A stretch of DNA of 7,987 bases from assembly GCA_964370375.1 (NCBI GenBank), contig CAYJIX010000080.1:1-7987 (forward strand), in the 5' to 3' direction. Source of the DNA: CAYJIX01 sp964370375. GTDB taxonomy: Bacteria > Desulfobacterota > Desulfovibrionia > Desulfovibrionales > Desulfovibrionaceae. Position numbers and translations under genes: made by a program. Below, piece after piece: positions 4,943 to 7,987 of the stretch. The number at the start of each line of letters is the position of its first letter. Position 1 is the stretch's first letter. Under the pieces are notes generated by a model. That model was not told the origin of the DNA. It did not search any database and was given only the letters and a program-made list of their open reading frames with translations.

Positions 4943-7373
4943 ATGTTGACAACCCATTTACAACAAGCCTTAAACCTGGCTGTTCATGAAGTCGTCTTGC
5001 GTCACCATGAATATTTGACGGCAGAACATGTGCTGTACGGTATTACGCAAGAAGCGCAGGGCAAGGATTTTTTACAAGCCTGTAGCTTGAACACTGACGA
5101 ACTTAAAGCATCACTTGAACATTTTTTAAGCAACCATTTGGAAGCCATTGAGCCTGTAAAACGTAAGGAAGAACAGGTCTTACCGCAAACCCTAGCAGTG
5201 CAACGGATCATGGAATTTGCCTTGGCCCATGTGCGCGCCTCGGGGCGTGCTCTTGTGGATGTTGGGGATATTGTGGCTGCCTTGCTTGAAGAGGGTAAGT
5301 CCTTTGCAGCCAAACTTTTAGAACGGCAAGGCTTAACACGCTTGCGTATTTTAGAATGCTTGGCTGATGCAAAGCACGAGGCAGGCAATAAAGAGCAGGA
5401 CAAAGAAACCTCCAAACAAGAAAAAGCCCTGCAAAGCTATACAATCAACCTAACAAAAATGGCAAAAGCAGGCCGCCTTGACCCTTTAATCGGGCGCAAA
5501 AACGAGCTGGAACGCGCCATAGAAATTTTGGCAAGACGGCGCAAGAACAACCCTCTTTTTGTTGGGGAACCGGGCACGGGTAAAACCGCCTTGGCTGAAG
5601 GTTTGGCCCTGTATTTGTTGCAAGAAAACGCCCCAAGCCTTTTTAGCGGTTATACAATATACGCGCTTGATATGGGCGCGCTCATTGCCGGTGCGCGGTA
5701 TCGCGGCGATTTTGAAGACCGTTTAAAATCTGTCATCAAAGCGTTAGAAGATCGAGAAAATACCATTCTTTTTATTGACGAATTGCATACAGTGGTGGGC
5801 ACAGGTGCGTCAGGGAGCGGTGCCATGGACGCCTCAACCCTGCTCAAGCCGGCTTTAAAAGGCACGTTTCGCTGTATCGGTGCCACTACCCATGAGGATT
5901 ACCGCCAGCATATTGAAAAGGACCGCGCCTTGGCGCGACGCTTTCAATGTATTGATATTGTAGAACCGTCCATGGAAGAGTGTGTTAATATCCTTAAAGG
6001 CTTGCAAAGCCATTATGAAGCCTACCACAAGGTGCGCTATACCAAGGATGCCATTAAAGCTGCCGTTGACCTGTCGGCCCGACATGTGCGTGACAGAATG
6101 CTCCCTGATAAGGCCATTGATGTTATGGATGAAGCCGGCGCCAAAGCCCGATTGGGCGTAGCCCGATTGGGCGTAGCCCGATTGAGTGCCACTCGATTGN
6201 NNNNNNNNNNNNNNNNNNNNNNNNNNNNNNNNNNNNNNNNNNNNNNNNNNNNNNNNNNNNNNNNNNNNNNNNNNNNNNNNNNNNNNNNNNNNNNNNNNNC
6301 GATTGAGTGCCACTCGATTGGACGAATCCCCCGTAAACGAACCTTCTTTGGCCCTGCCAATACCAACGCAAAGGGTTACCGTTAAGGATGTGGAATATAT
6401 TGTGGCCCGCATGGCAGGTGTGCCCATACGCACGGTCAGCAGTAAAGAGCGCGATCGCTTGCGCACTCTAGAAGAGGATTTGCAACAACGAATAGTTGGG
6501 CAAGACGAAGCAGTGCGCACCGTATGCAGTGCTATTATTCGTGCAAGGGCAGGGCTTGGGCAGGCCCGTCGGCCCACAGGAGCGTTTTTGTTTTACGGGC
6601 CCACAGGCGTTGGTAAAACAGAATTGGCGCGGCAATTGGCCGAACTTTTGGGCGTGGCTTTTCATCGGTTTGACATGAGTGAATACATGGAGCAGCACAG
6701 CGTGGCACGGCTTATCGGTGCGCCTCCCGGCTACGTTGGCTTTGATCAAGGTGGCCTTTTGACCGAGGCTGTACGCAAAGCACCCCATGCCGTAGTTTTG
6801 CTTGACGAAATGGAAAAAGCCCATCTTGACGTGTACAACGTGCTTTTACAAGTTATGGATTACGGCACCTTGACCGATAACACTGGGCGCACAGCCTGTT
6901 TTCGTAATGCAACCTTGATCATGACCTCAAATGCCGGAGCCTCTGACGTGGCAAGCGCGCCTGTGGGCTTTGGCGAAAGCAGCAGTAAAGACGCTGCCTT
7001 GCGCGGCAAAAAAGCAGTAGAGAGCGCGTTTTCTCCGGAATTTCGCAACAGGCTCGATGCCATGGTTCCGTTCCAAAGCTTGTCTTTAGAGCTTATGGGG
7101 CCCATTGTGGACAAGGAAGTACGCCTGCTTCAAGCACAGCTTGCACCGCGCCGCATCACCTTGACTTTAACCCCCAAAGCGCGTCAATGGCTTATTACTG
7201 AAGGTTTTGACAGCACCATGGGCGCAAGGCCCTTGCAACGCTGTTTGCGCCAAGCCCTTGAAGACCCCTTGGCAAACGAAGTGCTTTTTGGTGCCTTAGC
7301 CAAGGGCGGCACAGTTACCGTGCATCCGCCGAAAAAAGGGAAAAACGTCCTGAACCTTGTCTGTAGTGTTTAG
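4943..7373 (+). CDS. clpA: ClpA, AAA+ unfoldase of ClpAP, interrupted by an assembly gap
   Basis: ClpA is the hexameric unfoldase that feeds proteins to ClpP. Before the gap: the Clp N-domain (about 1-145), a charged linker (146-162), then AAA+ module 1 with Walker A GEPGTGKT at 208-215, pore-loop Tyr253 (GARYRGDFE), Walker B ILFIDE at 275-280, GATT at 313-316 and Arg332-Arg333. After the gap: module 2 with GPTGVGKT, pore loop GAPPGYVGF, Walker B VVLLDE, FSPEFRNRLD and sensor 2 GARPLQR. The ClpP-docking loop reads PVGFG where IGL or IGF is usual. The halves are in different frames only because the gap is drawn as 100 N. Merging the identical 21-bp gap edges gives an uninterrupted 769-codon frame, close to the E. 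coli length of 758. A 15-bp tandem repeat fills the module 1-2 junction. GAGG at 4932-4935 serves the start. Confidence 0.93.
6149..6320 (+). repeat. 15-bp tandem mini-hairpin repeat in clpA, spanning the gap
   Basis: Left of the gap are units GATTGGGCGTAGCCC at 6150-6164 and 6165-6179, GATTGAGTGCCACTC at 6180-6194, and a partial GATTG. Right of the gap are GATTGAGTGCCACTC at 6301-6315 and GATTG before unique sequence. Each unit is GATT plus an 11-nt hairpin with a 4-bp stem and 3-nt loop: GGGC-GTA-GCCC or GAGT-GCC-ACTC. The encoded peptide is RLGVA-RLGVA-RLSAT-RL, then after the gap RLSAT-RL-DESP. It follows DEAGAKA at the end of AAA+ module 1, where other ClpA proteins have a short variable loop. 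The native ARL codons (gcc cga ttg) may have seeded the amplification. Confidence 0.85.
6200..6299. other. Assembly gap of exactly 100 N
   Basis: A run of exactly 100 N is the usual placeholder for a gap of unknown size. The same 21 bp stand on both edges (6179-6199 and 6300-6320), so the true distance could be minus 21 bp (simple overlap) or any larger value in steps of 15 bp. The frame difference between the two clpA halves is therefore not evidence of a frameshift. Confidence 0.97.
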
Positions 7374-7524
7374 TGATTAAAGTGGGGAGCGATGAGTGAC
7401 CCGTGGGGTGAGCTTGCAACATGGTATCGAACCAAGAGCGGATACGCCATCTTCACTAACAGCTACCAGCTAATCACTACCCACTAGTCACTAACCGCTT
7501 ACCACTCTAACAACTTACCACTAA
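7366..7524. repeat. Degenerate heptamer repeats (TTAGTGR) in opposed orientation
   Basis: Read on the minus strand, 7453-7524 is a chain of degenerate heptamers: TTAGTGG, TAAGTTG, TTAGAGTGG, TAAGCGG, TTAGTGA, CTAGTGGG, TAGTGA, TTAGCTGG, TAGCTG, TTAGTGA. On the plus strand, 7367-7412 carries a shorter, more worn version (TTTAGTGATTAAAGTGGGG.., TGAGTGA). The two arms align as an imperfect inverted repeat around a central stretch of about 40 bp with no recognised feature. The plus-strand arm begins within the last codons of clpA, whose stop codon is part of it. Confidence 0.55.
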
Positions 7525-7547
7525 AAAACGACACAAGCTTATAGTAC

Positions 7548-7578
7548 AAAACCACTAGCCTAGCCGGTGGTTTTTTTT
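7548..7578 (+). terminator. Rho-independent terminator after clpA
   Basis: AAAACCAC (7548-7555) pairs with GTGGTTTT (7567-7574) around an 11-nt loop, and an unbroken T-run extends to 7578. The shape is canonical for the plus strand and ends the tlpA-clpA transcript about 175 bp after the clpA stop. Confidence 0.8.
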
Positions 7579-7775
7579 ACTGCCATGCATTTTTTTTAAA
7601 ATTTTGTTTCAACATCATAAAATTGTCATAAATTTTCATATCATATTCTTGTTTACGGTTATTTTCTGTGTGCAATTTTACATTTTTTTTAGTAAAAATA
7701 AAAAGCTTAATAAAAATTTAATTTTATTACATTAGAGATAAAAACATACAAAAAATTTAGCAAATGGAGAACATT
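7579..7775 (+). promoter_or_regulatory. Very AT-rich leader and promoter region of the secreted His-rich protein
   Basis: Between the terminator and the ATG at 7776 the sequence is strongly AT-rich, unlike the genes before it, which suits a well-expressed or regulated promoter. A TTGTCA at 7623-7628 with TATTCT at 7644-7649 is the best -35/-10 guess, but the spacing is only 15 bp. GGAG at 7766-7769, six bases before the ATG, is a good ribosome binding site. Confidence 0.4.
7708..7729. promoter_or_regulatory. AT-only palindrome, possible operator
   Basis: TAATAAAA (7708-7715) and TTTTATTA (7722-7729) are perfect inverted arms around ATTTAA, 46 bp before the start codon of the downstream gene. 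The position suits a repressor or metalloregulator site, but in such AT-rich DNA a chance palindrome is possible. Confidence 0.3.
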
Positions 7776-7987
7776 ATGACAAAAAAATCAATCATCACAA
7801 CCCTTGCACTTGTAGTAAGTCTTGTAATTGCTACAGGTTCTGCGTATGCCCGTAAGGGCGGACAAAACAATGGACATTGGAATGGCGACCACAATTCAAA
7901 TTATAGACATGACAGTGGTTACGAACACAATGGTTACGGACACAGCAACGGCATGGGACGCGGTTATCAACATGGTCGTTACGGACA
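7776..7987 (+). CDS. Secreted His/Gly/Asn/Tyr-rich protein, 3' end beyond the window
   Basis: Seventy complete codons are visible and no stop is reached. The N-terminus MTKKSIITTLALVVSLVIAT is a clear signal peptide with a likely cleavage site after AYA (residue 25). The visible mature part is rich in Gly, His, Asn and Tyr (for example GQNNGHWNGDHNSNY, then HNGYGHSNG), with six His residues at 34, 39, 45, 51, 56 and 66 and no Cys. This suggests a periplasmic metal-binding protein. The leader and composition recall the N-termini of ZraP/Spy/CpxP-type heavy-metal proteins of sulfate reducers, but the diagnostic LTxxQ helical region would lie beyond the window, so that assignment is tentative. 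It has its own AT-rich leader after a terminator, hence is separate from the clp operon. It has a strong ribosome binding site (GGAG at 7766-7769). Confidence 0.8.
   Translation, partial: MTKKSIITTLALVVSLVIATGSAYARKGGQNNGHWNGDHNSNYRHDSGYEHNGYGHSNGMGRGYQHGRYG

Noticed and set aside
6149..6320. CRISPR array
   Set aside because: The 15-bp units are directly adjacent without spacers, are in frame inside clpA, and no cas gene is present.
4943..7373. Apparent frameshift or split of clpA into two genes
   Set aside because: The frame change falls within a placeholder gap of exactly 100 N. Both sides are intact ClpA sequence, and merging the 21-bp shared edges restores one open frame.

Overview
This window is most likely a chromosomal piece from a sulfate-reducer-type Desulfobacterota, probably Desulfovibrionaceae. 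That is inferred from protein character and from the order hpt, zinc-ribbon protein, radA, clpS, clpA; no marker gene here proves it. It carries housekeeping genes flanked by repeat-rich intergenic DNA. Exactly 100 N (6200-6299) mark an assembly gap inside clpA.

Layout. Positions 1-466 hold no credible gene, but a dense series of inverted repeats: an imperfect palindrome of about 165 bp, a 13-bp inverted repeat, a C7/G7 hairpin, a 15-bp mini-hairpin element, a short inverted repeat, and a 22-bp-arm inverted repeat touching the end of the next gene. Positions 467-991 (minus) encode RfbC/RmlC, the dTDP-4-dehydrorhamnose 3,5-epimerase of dTDP-L-rhamnose synthesis. A divergent 383-bp intergenic region follows. 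Positions 1375-7373 (plus) are a tightly packed six-gene run: an exported TlpA-like thioredoxin, hpt, a zinc-ribbon membrane protein, radA, clpS and clpA. Junctions from hpt onward are 4-bp overlaps or gaps of 2-4 bp. A rho-independent terminator lies at 7548-7578. Downstream is AT-rich leader DNA and the start of a secreted His/Gly/Asn/Tyr-rich small protein that runs off the window end.

How the genes work together. ClpS and ClpA are adaptor and unfoldase of the ClpAP protease; RadA is a recombination helicase; Hpt salvages purines; the TlpA-like protein acts in envelope thiol-disulfide chemistry. The shared transcription unit looks like housekeeping and stress functions without one obvious pathway.

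The most unusual feature is a 15-bp tandem repeat in clpA, exactly at the linker between its two AAA+ modules and straddling the gap. Each unit is GATT plus an 11-nt mini-hairpin (4-bp stem, 3-nt loop). The two unit types differ by paired changes that preserve the stem. A unit of the same architecture but a third stem sequence sits alone in the 5' intergenic region on the minus strand. The two gap edges carry the same 21 bp, so the array is probably longer than assembled.
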